NCBI GenBank assembly: GCA_024347015.1
Contig: AP024890.1
Location: 496,001 to 560,000 of the forward strand
From: Vibrio pectenicida
GTDB lineage: Bacteria > Pseudomonadota > Gammaproteobacteria > Enterobacterales > Vibrionaceae
Direction of reading: 5' to 3'
Length of the DNA stretch: 64,000 nt
Part shown: piece after piece, positions 1-8,015 of the stretch
How the letters are laid out: each line of letters starts with the position of its first letter
How positions within the stretch are numbered: the stretch's first letter is position 1
Position numbers and translations under genes: made by a program
Notes under the pieces: model-generated
What the model saw: only the letters and a program-made list of their open reading frames with translations
Told to the model about the DNA's origin: nothing
Databases searched by the model: none

Positions 1-1
1 T

Positions 2-235
2 GGACAACCCTATTTCAGGATCTTTAACCCTATTACGCAAGGAGAGCGATTTGATCCATCTGGAGCCTTCATCCGACACTGGTTACCTGAATTAGCCGAG
101 GTACCAGATTCCTATATTCATAAGCCTTGGGCGTGTCCGGATGTAAGAAACGTGTCATATCCTGATCCAATAGTTGATCATAAGGTCGAGAGGGAAGTAA
201 CCTTACGCCTTTATAAGGAAGCTAAGGACGCTTAA
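2..235 (+). CDS. phr: Deoxyribodipyrimidine photolyase, C-terminal fragment
   Basis: Only the last 77 codons are inside the window; the 5' part lies upstream. The reading frame contains NPITQGERFDPSGAFIRHWL followed by an IHKPW motif, which is the characteristic end of the FAD-binding helical domain of cryptochrome/DNA photolyase proteins (NP..Q..RFDP.G.YIR.W.PEL, then IH.PW). The family repairs cyclobutane pyrimidine dimers with FADH- and blue light. The stop lies one base before the ATG of the next gene, so the two are probably cotranscribed. Whether it is a CPD photolyase or a cryptochrome-DASH cannot be told from this end alone; the CPD type is more likely. Confidence 0.85.
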   Translation, partial: GQPYFRIFNPITQGERFDPSGAFIRHWLPELAEVPDSYIHKPWACPDVRNVSYPDPIVDHKVEREVTLRLYKEAKDA

Positions 236-236
236 C

Positions 237-1142
237 ATGCTGCGTATTCTTCTCCCTCTTTTATGTTGCTTTAGTCTGAATGTGTTGGCGGTAACTTATC
301 AAATGCCAGCAGAAGGGAGCAATATTGTTGGGCGCACCCAATATCACCAAGTGGTAGAAGGTGAAAGCCTTTCAGACATAGCAAAGCGCTATGATGTCGG
401 TTTTTTATCTTTAATGGCGGCTAACAAAGGTGTCGACCCTTTCTTGCCTGCTGAAAACTATGTCTTGATTATCCCAACTCGTATCATACTTCCGAGTGTA
501 CCAAGAGAAGGTATTGTTATTAATCTTGCTGAGCTTCGCTTGTACTATTTCCAGCCAGAAAATAATGTGGTGCATATTTTTCCAGTGGGGATTGGACGAA
601 TTGGTAGGGATACGCCGGAAATGGCGACAAGTATCAGCCAGAAAAAGCGTAATCCGACCTGGAAGCCGCCAAAATCAATTCGCAAAGAATACCGAGAGAA
701 AGGCATCGACTTGCCAAACATTGTACCAGCCGGCCCTGATAACCCGCTTGGAGATTATGCTATGCGACTGGCGTACGGCATTGGTGAATATCTTATCCAT
801 GGGACAAACAAAGATTTTGGCATTGGGCTTCGTGTAAGCTCTGGTTGCATTCGTATGGATCCGAAAGATATTGATTGGTTGTTTCCAAAAGTGAATTTAG
901 GCGAAAAAGTGAGAATCATTAATGAGCCAATCAAAGTTGCACTTGAGCCTGATCGGAGCGTATTTGTTGAAGCGCATGAGCCATTGACGCGTAGCGATGG
1001 CAGTAAAAAAGCATTAGTCTTACCTAAGGAGCTACGCTGGTGGTTAGATGAATTTGACCTATCTGATGTTAAAGCAAAAGCGGTCATCCTTGCCCAAAAT
1101 GGTGTACCTGTTGAGGTAGTTTCACCTGATTTTATCGATTGA
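237..1142 (+). CDS. LysM-containing L,D-transpeptidase (ErfK/YbiS/YcfS/YnhG type)
   Basis: 301-residue exported protein: a signal peptide ends near residue 18, a LysM peptidoglycan-binding domain spans about residues 36-80, and a YkuD catalytic domain spans about 93-226. The active-site signature is visible as His188-Gly followed by SSGCIRM with the catalytic Cys204. Family members cross-link meso-diaminopimelate residues or attach Braun lipoprotein to peptidoglycan from the outer face of the inner membrane. The adjacent convergent gene is a Braun-type lipoprotein, which favours the Lpp-anchoring role by inference. It begins one base after the photolyase stop, suggesting translational coupling. 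The length is typical for the ErfK subgroup. Confidence 0.9.
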   Translation: MLRILLPLLCCFSLNVLAVTYQMPAEGSNIVGRTQYHQVVEGESLSDIAKRYDVGFLSLMAANKGVDPFLPAENYVLIIPTRIILPSVPREGIVINLAELRLYYFQPENNVVHIFPVGIGRIGRDTPEMATSISQKKRNPTWKPPKSIRKEYREKGIDLPNIVPAGPDNPLGDYAMRLAYGIGEYLIHGTNKDFGIGLRVSSGCIRMDPKDIDWLFPKVNLGEKVRIINEPIKVALEPDRSVFVEAHEPLTRSDGSKKALVLPKELRWWLDEFDLSDVKAKAVILAQNGVPVEVVSPDFID

Positions 1143-1163
1143 TGAGTTGCTGCTGACAAAAAC

Positions 1164-1193
1164 AGAAAGAGCCTGTGTTAGCAGGCCCTTTCT
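1164..1193. terminator. Bidirectional terminator between ldt and lpp
   Basis: A 12-bp stem (AGAAAGAGCCTG paired with CAGGCCCTTTCT, one mismatch) with a 6-base loop lies between the convergent genes. On the minus strand the stem is followed by GTTTTTGTC, so it fits best as the lpp terminator and may also stop transcripts from the other side. Confidence 0.7.
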
Positions 1194-1211
1194 AATCGAA
1201 TATTGACAGAC

Positions 1212-1439
1212 TCACTTTGTGTAAGACTGGGCAATGTTGTCGATGCGCTCGTTAGCACGTGCAGCTTCTTCACGAGCTGACATTGACTCAGATTTAAGTG
1301 CCTGTACATCTTTGCTTAGTTGGCTAACCTGATTGCTTAGCTCGTCAAGTTTTGCTGAAGATGCTTTGTCTGGGCCTGAAGCACAACCTGCGAGAAAAAG
1401 TACAGAAGAGGCCGCAGCTGCGATCAACATTTTGTTCAT
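1212..1439 (-). CDS. lpp: Braun-type major outer membrane lipoprotein Lpp
   Basis: 75-residue lipoprotein with a signal peptide ending in the lipobox LAGC (Cys19), then a heptad-repeat helix (LDELSNQVSQLSKDVQALK...) and a C-terminal lysine in the ending SYTK. This is the Lpp layout: a diacyl/acylated N-terminal cysteine in the outer membrane, a trimeric coiled coil, and a terminal Lys joined to peptidoglycan by an L,D-transpeptidase. E. coli Lpp ends YRK; the Vibrio-like YTK ending keeps the attachment lysine. It lies tail to tail with the LysM L,D-transpeptidase that probably acts on it. The ribosome-binding site AAGGAG is about 8 bases upstream of the ATG. Confidence 0.92.
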   Translation of the reverse strand: MNKMLIAAAASSVLFLAGCASGPDKASSAKLDELSNQVSQLSKDVQALKSESMSAREEAARANERIDNIAQSYTK

Positions 1440-1509
1440 AGAAGAACTCCTTGCATGTAAAGTATCAAAAAGACGTCCTATACTTTTACGCTCATATAGT
1501 GACGATTCC

Positions 1510-1538
1510 TAAAGTGTAGACTCTATTCTGCCTGTCAA
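1510..1538 (-). promoter_or_regulatory. Candidate sigma-70 promoter of lpp
   Basis: On the minus strand a perfect TTGACA (1538-1533) is followed after 17 bases by ACTTTA (1515-1510), a weak -10. The position gives a 5' leader of roughly 65 bases. The rest of the 1440-1791 gap is AT-rich and must also hold the divergent helicase promoter, for which I see no clear match. Confidence 0.35.
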
Positions 1539-1791
1539 AAAGCAAGAAAAAGTCAAAAAAACCCAAGAATTTAAGCAATTATCGAATTAATTGATACATG
1601 TCTCACAGCCAGTGGATGTAAATGTTAATGTTCTAACTAGAATGAGTACCAAACCCAGCTGAAATAGATAATTTTATGTGATCTCTATCCACTCCTACGC
1701 TTTCAGGGTATCATGGCGCGTTTTTTAAAATTTCCGTGTTTGGTTTTAAATCAAGAACAAGACTGAGACACATATTAAACTGGAGAATACT

Positions 1792-3120
1792 TTGCACTTT
1801 AGAGAGTTAGGGTTAGACAATCGCTTATTGAAAAATCTTAAGCATTTTGATTTTAAGCAAGCTACAGAAATCCAGCAACAGGCCATACCGGTATCGATCG
1901 CTGGAAAAGATCTACTTGCTTCTTCAAAAACAGGCTCAGGAAAAACGCTTGCGTTTGTGTTACCTATGCTACACAAGTCTCTAAAGAACAAAGCATTTTC
2001 TGCCAAAGACCCCCGAGGTGTTATTCTTGCTCCTACCCGAGAATTGGCAAAACAGGTGTATGGTGAGCTACGTTCTATGCTGGCTGGATTGTCGTACGAG
2101 GCAACGTTAATTGTTGGTGGTGAAAACTTTAACGACCAAGTTAAAGCGTTACGCCGTTATCCAAAGTTTATTGTCGCTACACCTGGGCGTTTAGCTGATC
2201 ATCTTGAACATCGCTCGCTATATTTGGATGGGCTGGAAACTCTTATCCTAGATGAAGCTGACCGTATGTTGGATTTAGGTTTTGCCCCTGAATTACGCCG
2301 GATTAGCAGTGCAGCCAAGCATCGTCGCCGCCAAACCTTGATGTTCTCAGCAACACTTGATCATGCTGAAGTAAACAGTATTGCGTTTGAAATGTTGGAT
2401 GCTCCCAAGCGAATTGCGATTGGAGTTTCGAACGAGCAACATAAGGACATTACGCAGACATTTTATCTTTGTGATCACCTCGATCACAAAGAGCTGATTT
2501 TGGAACGTATATTACAGGATGCTCAGTATAAACAGTTGATTATATTTACAGCAACTCGTGTTGATACTGAGCGTCTGACGGAGAAGCTCAATGCTAATAA
2601 GCTAAAAGCTGTCGCCTTAAGTGGCAATCTTAATCAAACTCAGCGCAACACGATCATGAGCCAATTTGAGCGTGCGGTATTTAAAATTTTGGTTACAACG
2701 GATGTAGCCTCTCGTGGGCTGGACATCGCTAATGTGACACATGTAGTCAATTTTGATATGCCCAAGCATACAGAAGAATACGTTCACCGTGTTGGCCGTA
2801 CAGGTAGAGCGGGAAATAAAGGTGATGCTCTTTCTTTAGTTGGCCCCAAAGATTGGGATAGCTTTAAGCGTGTTGAAACCTATTTACAGCAAGATATCAC
2901 TTTTTCTGAATTAGAAGGGCTTAAAGGTAAGTTCAAAGGCTTAAAACCCAAGAAAACAGACTACCGGACTAAGAATAAAGTGGTCAAGAAGTCTAAGCCA
3001 GATAATAAAAAACTGAGCAAAAAACCAACGCAACGCGACAAAGGTTTTTACCAAAATGTTGCTGTAGGTGATTCGGTATTTATTCCGAAAAAGAAAGTCT
3101 TACCTAAAGACGATGATTAA
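1792..3120 (+). CDS. DEAD-box ATP-dependent RNA helicase (SrmB/RhlE-like)
   Basis: 442 residues with the whole set of superfamily 2 helicase motifs in order: Q motif (ATEIQQQAIP), Walker A SKTGSGKT (about residues 44-51), PTRELA, TPGR, DEAD in LILDEADRMLD, SAT, and HRVGRTGRAG. A lysine-rich tail from about residue 370 onward should bind RNA. Such enzymes unwind short RNA duplexes during ribosome assembly and mRNA turnover, often in the cold. The start is a TTG at 1792 preceded by CTGGAG; no in-frame ATG gives a better fit with the conserved N-terminus FRELGLDNRLL. The exact orthologue (SrmB versus RhlE versus another Vibrio paralogue) is uncertain. Confidence 0.9.
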   Translation: MHFRELGLDNRLLKNLKHFDFKQATEIQQQAIPVSIAGKDLLASSKTGSGKTLAFVLPMLHKSLKNKAFSAKDPRGVILAPTRELAKQVYGELRSMLAGLSYEATLIVGGENFNDQVKALRRYPKFIVATPGRLADHLEHRSLYLDGLETLILDEADRMLDLGFAPELRRISSAAKHRRRQTLMFSATLDHAEVNSIAFEMLDAPKRIAIGVSNEQHKDITQTFYLCDHLDHKELILERILQDAQYKQLIIFTATRVDTERLTEKLNANKLKAVALSGNLNQTQRNTIMSQFERAVFKILVTTDVASRGLDIANVTHVVNFDMPKHTEEYVHRVGRTGRAGNKGDALSLVGPKDWDSFKRVETYLQQDITFSELEGLKGKFKGLKPKKTDYRTKNKVVKKSKPDNKKLSKKPTQRDKGFYQNVAVGDSVFIPKKKVLPKDDD

Positions 3121-3192
3121 ATTTAGTTAATCATCTGAATAAAATAAGGTCTAAAGCGATAATATTTGCGCTTTTCAACTCATCATATCCAG

Positions 3193-3221
3193 AAAAACCA
3201 CCATTTTGGTGGTTTTTTTTT
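3193..3221 (+). terminator. Rho-independent terminator after the helicase gene
   Basis: AAAACCACC, loop ATTTT, GGTGGTTT followed by a long T run: a typical intrinsic terminator 75 bases after the stop codon. Confidence 0.85.
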
Positions 3222-3634
3222 GCTTACAGCTCAAATTATATTTAGCACTAAAAAGTGGCGAAAAAGACTGAGTTTCTTTAAATTTTTCATAAGCATACAG
3301 TGCCTAAAAATCCCTTTTTAATGAGCAATTATCCAGCTCCAATATCGAACAATTTTCATACTAGTGTTTGAATCTTGAAATTTTTCTTAATAGTGAAAAA
3401 TCTAATACCCAAAGATACTTGTTTTCGGGCTTCATTTTGATAAAAACAATGATTGCATTGAGAGTTCTGAATGTTTAAACGAGTTCAAACTTTGAGCCTT
3501 TAATGTGTTAAAAAGCCCTTTGTCATCACGTTTTATAATTAACACTATAAATCATGTCTCTTAATTTATTTATAACAAATATGAAACATATTTAGTCTAA
3601 ATTTTAACCGTAAATTCAGATAAAGGAAGATAAC
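3222..3634. other. AT-rich intergenic region upstream of the sphingomyelinase gene
   Basis: No gene is seen. It contains one GAACAATTTTC sequence (from about 3347) that resembles one arm of the GAACAA inverted repeats found upstream of the gene at 6296. AAAGGAAG lies about 6 bases before the ATG at 3635 and is a good ribosome-binding site. No confident promoter. Confidence 0.4.
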
Positions 3635-4960
3635 ATGAGTTTTAAGCAGTGGAAGATTTTGCTAGTTTCACTCGTTGTAATGCCTGTTATGGCAGATACA
3701 GACGTCTACTTGACCAATAATTCATCACAGCCATTAACCATACAAGTGAGTCATGATGGTTCTGACACATTGGAGTATGGGAAGGAATGGCAGCAACCTA
3801 TAGAGACACTCGGCCCATGGGAAACGAAATCGGTTTTGAGTTTTAATCGTTGGGAAGGGGTAAAATCGGGCCAAATATATAGATTCAGCACAGTGGTTTC
3901 GAACCCCGTTGGGGAAAGTATAGAGCTCAATCAGGTGATGAATGGGCATTGGTATAATTCCACAATTCAATATGGTGTGTCTTCTTCAGATTTGGCACTT
4001 GCTTTGCGAGATGATCGAGAAGTGCACCGTTTTAGTACCTCTGCATTTGGTGAACACAATGCGGAGCTAAGCTTTAAGTCTTCTAAAACTGCTCGCTATG
4101 ATGACCTTCACTATACGATTACGCCAGTGAAAACTGGAGAGGTATCCGAACCGGACGAAAATACACTCAAGATCATGACGTATAATATCTGGGCTTTACC
4201 GGTAATGGCTTCTCATATAGGCGATCGCTACGACATTATTCCTGATCATGTACTGGGCTATGATGTGTTGGCTTTGCAAGAAGTGTTTGCCAGTGGACGT
4301 AATGAATTTTTGCGTGAGTTGGCGAAGGAATACCCATACCAAACTGAGATGTTAGATAAGAAGGGGCCGAACATACACGATGGTGGTGTCATCATTGTCA
4401 GTCGTTTTCCTATTGTGAGACAGACGCAGTATGTATTTCCAGATTGTGCGGGCACAGATTGTTTTGCTGATAAAGGTGTTAACTACGCAGAGATAATCAA
4501 AGGAGGCAAGGCTTATCATGTGTTTGCTACACATACGGCCTCTTCTGACACGGATAAAGCTAGAGAATATCGTCAGCGTCAGTTTAAACAGATCCGTGCT
4601 CTGGCTAAATCCTTAGAAATTCCTTCTCAAGAAACGGTAGTCTACAGTGGTGATTTTAATGTTAATAAACTGAAATTTCCCTTTGACTATCAACGTATGA
4701 TGGAAAATCTGAGTGTTATAGAACCTGATTACTCGGGGTACACAGAATCGACGTTTGATCCCCGTATTAATGACTTTTCCGGTAAGGCTTTATCGGGCGG
4801 AGAAAATGTTGAATACCTCGATTATGTTATGGTGAGCAACGAATATGCTATGAAAATGCATAACAATAATCGTGTAGATGTACCTCGTACTACCGATGAG
4901 AGGCTTTGGAAGCACTACAACCTGTCAGATCATTTTCCCGTTAGCGCAGTGATTAAGTGA
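3635..4960 (+). CDS. Secreted sphingomyelinase C-like phosphodiesterase (endonuclease/exonuclease/phosphatase fold)
   Basis: 441 residues: signal peptide (about 1-20, ending VMA), an N-terminal beta-rich domain (about 21-170) with an actinoporin/aegerolysin-like feel, then a DNase-I-like EEP catalytic domain. EEP landmarks are MTYNIWALP, the metal-binding Glu in LALQEVF, SGDFNVNK, and the final NLSDHFPV with the catalytic His. This layout matches bacterial neutral sphingomyelinases/phospholipase C haemolysins, which split host sphingomyelin to ceramide and phosphocholine. Substrate is inferred from the family. The stop overlaps the start of the next gene (TGATG), so the two are translationally coupled; that neighbour looks like a lipase foldase, suggesting assisted folding before type II secretion. 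Confidence 0.78.
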   Translation: MSFKQWKILLVSLVVMPVMADTDVYLTNNSSQPLTIQVSHDGSDTLEYGKEWQQPIETLGPWETKSVLSFNRWEGVKSGQIYRFSTVVSNPVGESIELNQVMNGHWYNSTIQYGVSSSDLALALRDDREVHRFSTSAFGEHNAELSFKSSKTARYDDLHYTITPVKTGEVSEPDENTLKIMTYNIWALPVMASHIGDRYDIIPDHVLGYDVLALQEVFASGRNEFLRELAKEYPYQTEMLDKKGPNIHDGGVIIVSRFPIVRQTQYVFPDCAGTDCFADKGVNYAEIIKGGKAYHVFATHTASSDTDKAREYRQRQFKQIRALAKSLEIPSQETVVYSGDFNVNKLKFPFDYQRMMENLSVIEPDYSGYTESTFDPRINDFSGKALSGGENVEYLDYVMVSNEYAMKMHNNNRVDVPRTTDERLWKHYNLSDHFPVSAVIK

Positions 4961-5898
4961 TGGCTTATCACTATATTTTATTTATGCTCGCGGTGATAGC
5001 GGGCATTTATCTCTGGCCAGAAGAAGAGGTCAGAGTTGATGCTGCGGGAAAGACTAATGCGCAACAACTTGAGTTGAGTTTAGAGGCAATGAACAAGCAC
5101 TCAGCAGACCGAACAGTCAAAACGCCTTCCACTTATGCAGTAGAGACAGTTAAAACGTCTTCGAAGGTACAATTAGCCAATAGTCAAGGCAGGGAGCTAG
5201 TTGTCGCTTTAGAGCAATTTTGGCGAGAGTGTCAGCGTCTTGATGACTGCGCACTCCAACTCTCCAACCTCAAACTGCAATTATCTAAGTCTCGCTATCA
5301 GTTGCTCTTGCGCTATCTTGATCTCAATAAAGACTGGCAACGAATTTGGGTAGATACTGAACTTAATCATTTGGTTTCGCTTTCGGATAAGGTGGCAGAA
5401 TTTAAGCAGTTTGCAGCTATGGTTTGGGGTGATTTTGCTAATGTGATTTTTGCCGATGAATTTGCTCTTTATGATTTTAGCCTTGAGCTAGGTAGCCTAT
5501 CTGATACTTCAGTGGAAGAGTTTGTTGATGACTACCAAGCACTATTGGCCAAATGGCAAAGACAAGAGGTATTGTTGGTGCTTGAAAGTGATCACTCAAA
5601 ATATGAAAAGGGTGTCAGTATTATCCCAATCACATATTCACCAGATCAGGTTCAAGAGATAAAAAACCAGCTAGCGAAGCGATATCTAACCGATAAAGAC
5701 CTCAGTGCAATTATTGCAAGAGAGCAGCAAGTAGTGCAGCAAAATGACAAGGTAGACCAATACCAAACCAAGCTTTCAGCGCTAAACGAATCTCTAAGAG
5801 CTCAAAGGCAGATCACAAACCTGTCAGATAGTGAATGGCAAACATACACTGAGAAAGAAATCAGTAAATTTCGCAAAGACTATTTTCGTTATCAATAG
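4960..5898 (+). CDS. Lif-like (lipase chaperone family) membrane-anchored foldase candidate
   Basis: 312 residues from ATG 4960 (a GTG directly before it at 4957 is the alternative). One N-terminal membrane anchor (about 4-19), a variable linker, then a long all-helical region. Several stretches resemble the lipase-specific foldase family: a block ANVIFADEFALYDFSLE comparable with the conserved F..E..Y..F.LERL region, RYLDLNKDW early in the helical part, and a C-terminal LSDSEWQTYTEKEISKF comparable with LS..er....e~L..~~F. The family's RxxFDY motif is not recognisable. Lif proteins sit in the inner membrane and fold secreted lipases in the periplasm. The coupled upstream gene here is a sphingomyelinase, not a lipase. 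Assignment is by eye and tentative. Confidence 0.5.
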   Translation: MAYHYILFMLAVIAGIYLWPEEEVRVDAAGKTNAQQLELSLEAMNKHSADRTVKTPSTYAVETVKTSSKVQLANSQGRELVVALEQFWRECQRLDDCALQLSNLKLQLSKSRYQLLLRYLDLNKDWQRIWVDTELNHLVSLSDKVAEFKQFAAMVWGDFANVIFADEFALYDFSLELGSLSDTSVEEFVDDYQALLAKWQRQEVLLVLESDHSKYEKGVSIIPITYSPDQVQEIKNQLAKRYLTDKDLSAIIAREQQVVQQNDKVDQYQTKLSALNESLRAQRQITNLSDSEWQTYTEKEISKFRKDYFRYQ

Positions 5899-6150
5899 AT
5901 TAAAATGAATTGTTACCTGTGCTCCACCTCTATCATTGTTCTTGTTTATCCACATTTAAAGATTTTTGTAAAGATAGAGTATTTACTCTTCAAGAATATC
6001 AATCGTTACCATGGCTGTAAAGCTTGTAATAATGACTTTACATTAAGGTGCATTTAACCTCTAACTTACTAATTTAACTGATAATACTATCCCTTGCATA
6101 TTAATTGATTAATCAATTTTAAAATTCCAAGTCGGCATAGATTGAATTTC

Positions 6151-6214
6151 GAACAATTTGTTCATTAAGTGATCTCTATCTGAAAAATAGAACAAAAATC
6201 GATCGTTTTTGTTC
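6151..6214. promoter_or_regulatory. Two GAACAA/TTGTTC inverted repeats (operator candidates)
   Basis: Site one is the 13-bp palindrome GAACAATTTGTTC at 6151-6163. Site two has 9-bp perfect arms, GAACAAAAA (6190-6198) and TTTTTGTTC (6206-6214), around TCGATCG. Both share the GAACAA half-site and their centres are about 45 bp apart, roughly four helical turns, as for cooperative repressor binding. They lie about 80-145 bp before the gene at 6296, within the 397-bp gene-free stretch 5899-6295, which holds nothing else recognisable apart from ATAAGGA before the ATG. Confidence 0.45.
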
Positions 6215-6295
6215 CACTTATTGATTCAGGTGATAGGTTGGGAGGGGTAGGGCAAAGCTCTATTAGGGATAAAAATTCAAATAAGGACCATTTTT

Positions 6296-7489
6296 ATGAG
6301 ACCAAACCTACCTATCAGCTTGATGCTTGCGACAACTATGGTTGGCTTCCAGTTGAATGCAAAAACTGTAAACACAACAGATTCGCAATCAAAATCTGAG
6401 GAGATTGCACGACAGAAACAGGCGCTTGCTTTGCAAATTAGTGCGCTCTATGCCGATTTAGAGCAATCAATCAAATCACAAATCACAGAGAAAAATTTGG
6501 CTACTGGTTTGGATTCTGTAGACAGTGCTCAACCATACTCAGCGTTCAAACAGCAGATGCAACAGGCAGACTATCAATACCGTCAAACTAAAGGCATTAC
6601 CCGGTATACCGATTCTGTTATGGAGCTAAGAATTGCCGATGCGTCAATGGTTAAAGATTGGAAGGAAGGAGAAAGTCCGCTGTTCGCATTTGAACCTTCA
6701 GGTGATGATTCAAATTGGCAATACATCGAAGCTTATGATGTTTACGGGCAAGTCCATGAATTGGATATTTACCAAATGCCAGATGTGCCAGTACTTGTGG
6801 TTGACAGTAATGGAGCGAAAGAGCTTCGTGCTGGGCTAATGGCAATGCGAGCTGAGATGAATCGCTTGGGCCAAGATTCTAATTTGATCACCAATGACAG
6901 CTCTAAAACGCTTTCTAATGCCAAGAAAGACATTAACCGATCGGCGAAACTCAGCGATGTGGAACCACTTAATACTACGCAATTAACTAAAATTCGACTT
7001 GATGATGATGAAGAGCCATGGATCTCAGGCAAGGCAGAAGTGTACGCCATTATTACAGGTGTCGATCCAAGCCGAGTCGAACCTGAAATTGACTTGGTTG
7101 ATATGCCGTATTTAGATTACGATGGTAAAGATTACTATCCAAGCCAAACCATGATTTTCTGGCCACGTTATCGTTGGGGTGCTGTGGATATGATCTTGAT
7201 GGAGCAAGACGACGGGACTGACTATAAAGAGCTGGCGAAAATCTTAGTCAAAGCCGCAGGAGATATTTTGAAAATGATCCCTGACCCAGAAATTCAAGGT
7301 TATGCCATCATTGCTCAAATAACTAATAGAATTATTGATGTTATTCCAGACGGTGTATTAACCAACGATGATGACTATCTTGATTCTTACTATACCCTGA
7401 TGCAAAACACTCCTTATGTTGAGCGTCCCGGAGCTGGTGGTAATGTTGTAGCAACCTTTAAACCAGTGACGATTTCTCCCACCGAATAA
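6296..7489 (+). CDS. Secreted protein, DUF3103-like
   Basis: 397 residues with a signal peptide (about 1-23, ending LNA). After a helical region rich in Gln and Lys (about 30-95) there is an acidic beta-containing domain with the block RLDDDEEPWISGKAEVYAII near residue 235 and a stretch of aromatic and acidic residues (PYLDYDGKDYYPSQTMIFWP) near residue 275. The overall pattern agrees with the Vibrio-enriched DUF3103 family, whose function is unknown; this identification is from memory and tentative. It stands alone, with its own putative operators upstream and a terminator downstream, so it is probably a singly regulated secreted factor. Confidence 0.6.
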   Translation: MRPNLPISLMLATTMVGFQLNAKTVNTTDSQSKSEEIARQKQALALQISALYADLEQSIKSQITEKNLATGLDSVDSAQPYSAFKQQMQQADYQYRQTKGITRYTDSVMELRIADASMVKDWKEGESPLFAFEPSGDDSNWQYIEAYDVYGQVHELDIYQMPDVPVLVVDSNGAKELRAGLMAMRAEMNRLGQDSNLITNDSSKTLSNAKKDINRSAKLSDVEPLNTTQLTKIRLDDDEEPWISGKAEVYAIITGVDPSRVEPEIDLVDMPYLDYDGKDYYPSQTMIFWPRYRWGAVDMILMEQDDGTDYKELAKILVKAAGDILKMIPDPEIQGYAIIAQITNRIIDVIPDGVLTNDDDYLDSYYTLMQNTPYVERPGAGGNVVATFKPVTISPTE

Positions 7490-7500
7490 ATATTGATGAT

Positions 7501-7541
7501 AAAAAAGTAGCGAAAATTAATAACATTCGCTGCTTTTTTAT
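7501..7541 (+). terminator. Intrinsic terminator after the DUF3103-like gene
   Basis: AAAGTAGCGAA pairs with TTCGCTGCTTT (one G-T pair) around a short AT loop, followed by TTTATTTTT, 12 bases after the stop codon. Confidence 0.75.
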
Positions 7542-8015
7542 TTTTGAACATTTAAATGTTACTAAATAGTAGAATAATCTATTTTAAATTCTAACATCAT
7601 ATAATCTGATGAAAATTTCAATATGTATATTTCATATATACATTTTAAATATTGAACCCTAAATTTGTTATTTAAAATATAAATAATCCAATAAAAATCA
7701 CCACAAGCTATAATGTTAAATATATTATTTACCAAATAATATAGCATCGTTATGTTTATGAAATAGACATTGATAAAATTTATTTTAATGTGTTACCTGC
7801 GTCCTAAATATAAAATAAAATAGATATTAATTACCATATGTTAAAGTCAAATTAACTGCTCATATAGTTATTTTTTTTAGGTAAAATTCGAATTAAATGT
7901 TTATTTTAAATATTTGACTGTTTTTGGTGTCTATTTTTAGATGTTTTGTCTTGTTGTTATTGAACTCACTGTAAATATAATTTTTTATAGTTTTAACTAA
8001 CAAGAATATTTTATT
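7542..8015. other. Very AT-rich intergenic region
   Basis: About 470 bases with no credible gene and unusually high A+T, with many short TATA-like and TTTAAA runs. Such stretches in Vibrio typically bind H-NS; here that is inference. No ribosome-binding site is clear before the ATG at 8016. Confidence 0.5.

Noticed and set aside
6190..6214. LexA (SOS) box
   Set aside because: Lacks the CTG...CAG ends; the GAACAA half-site is different.
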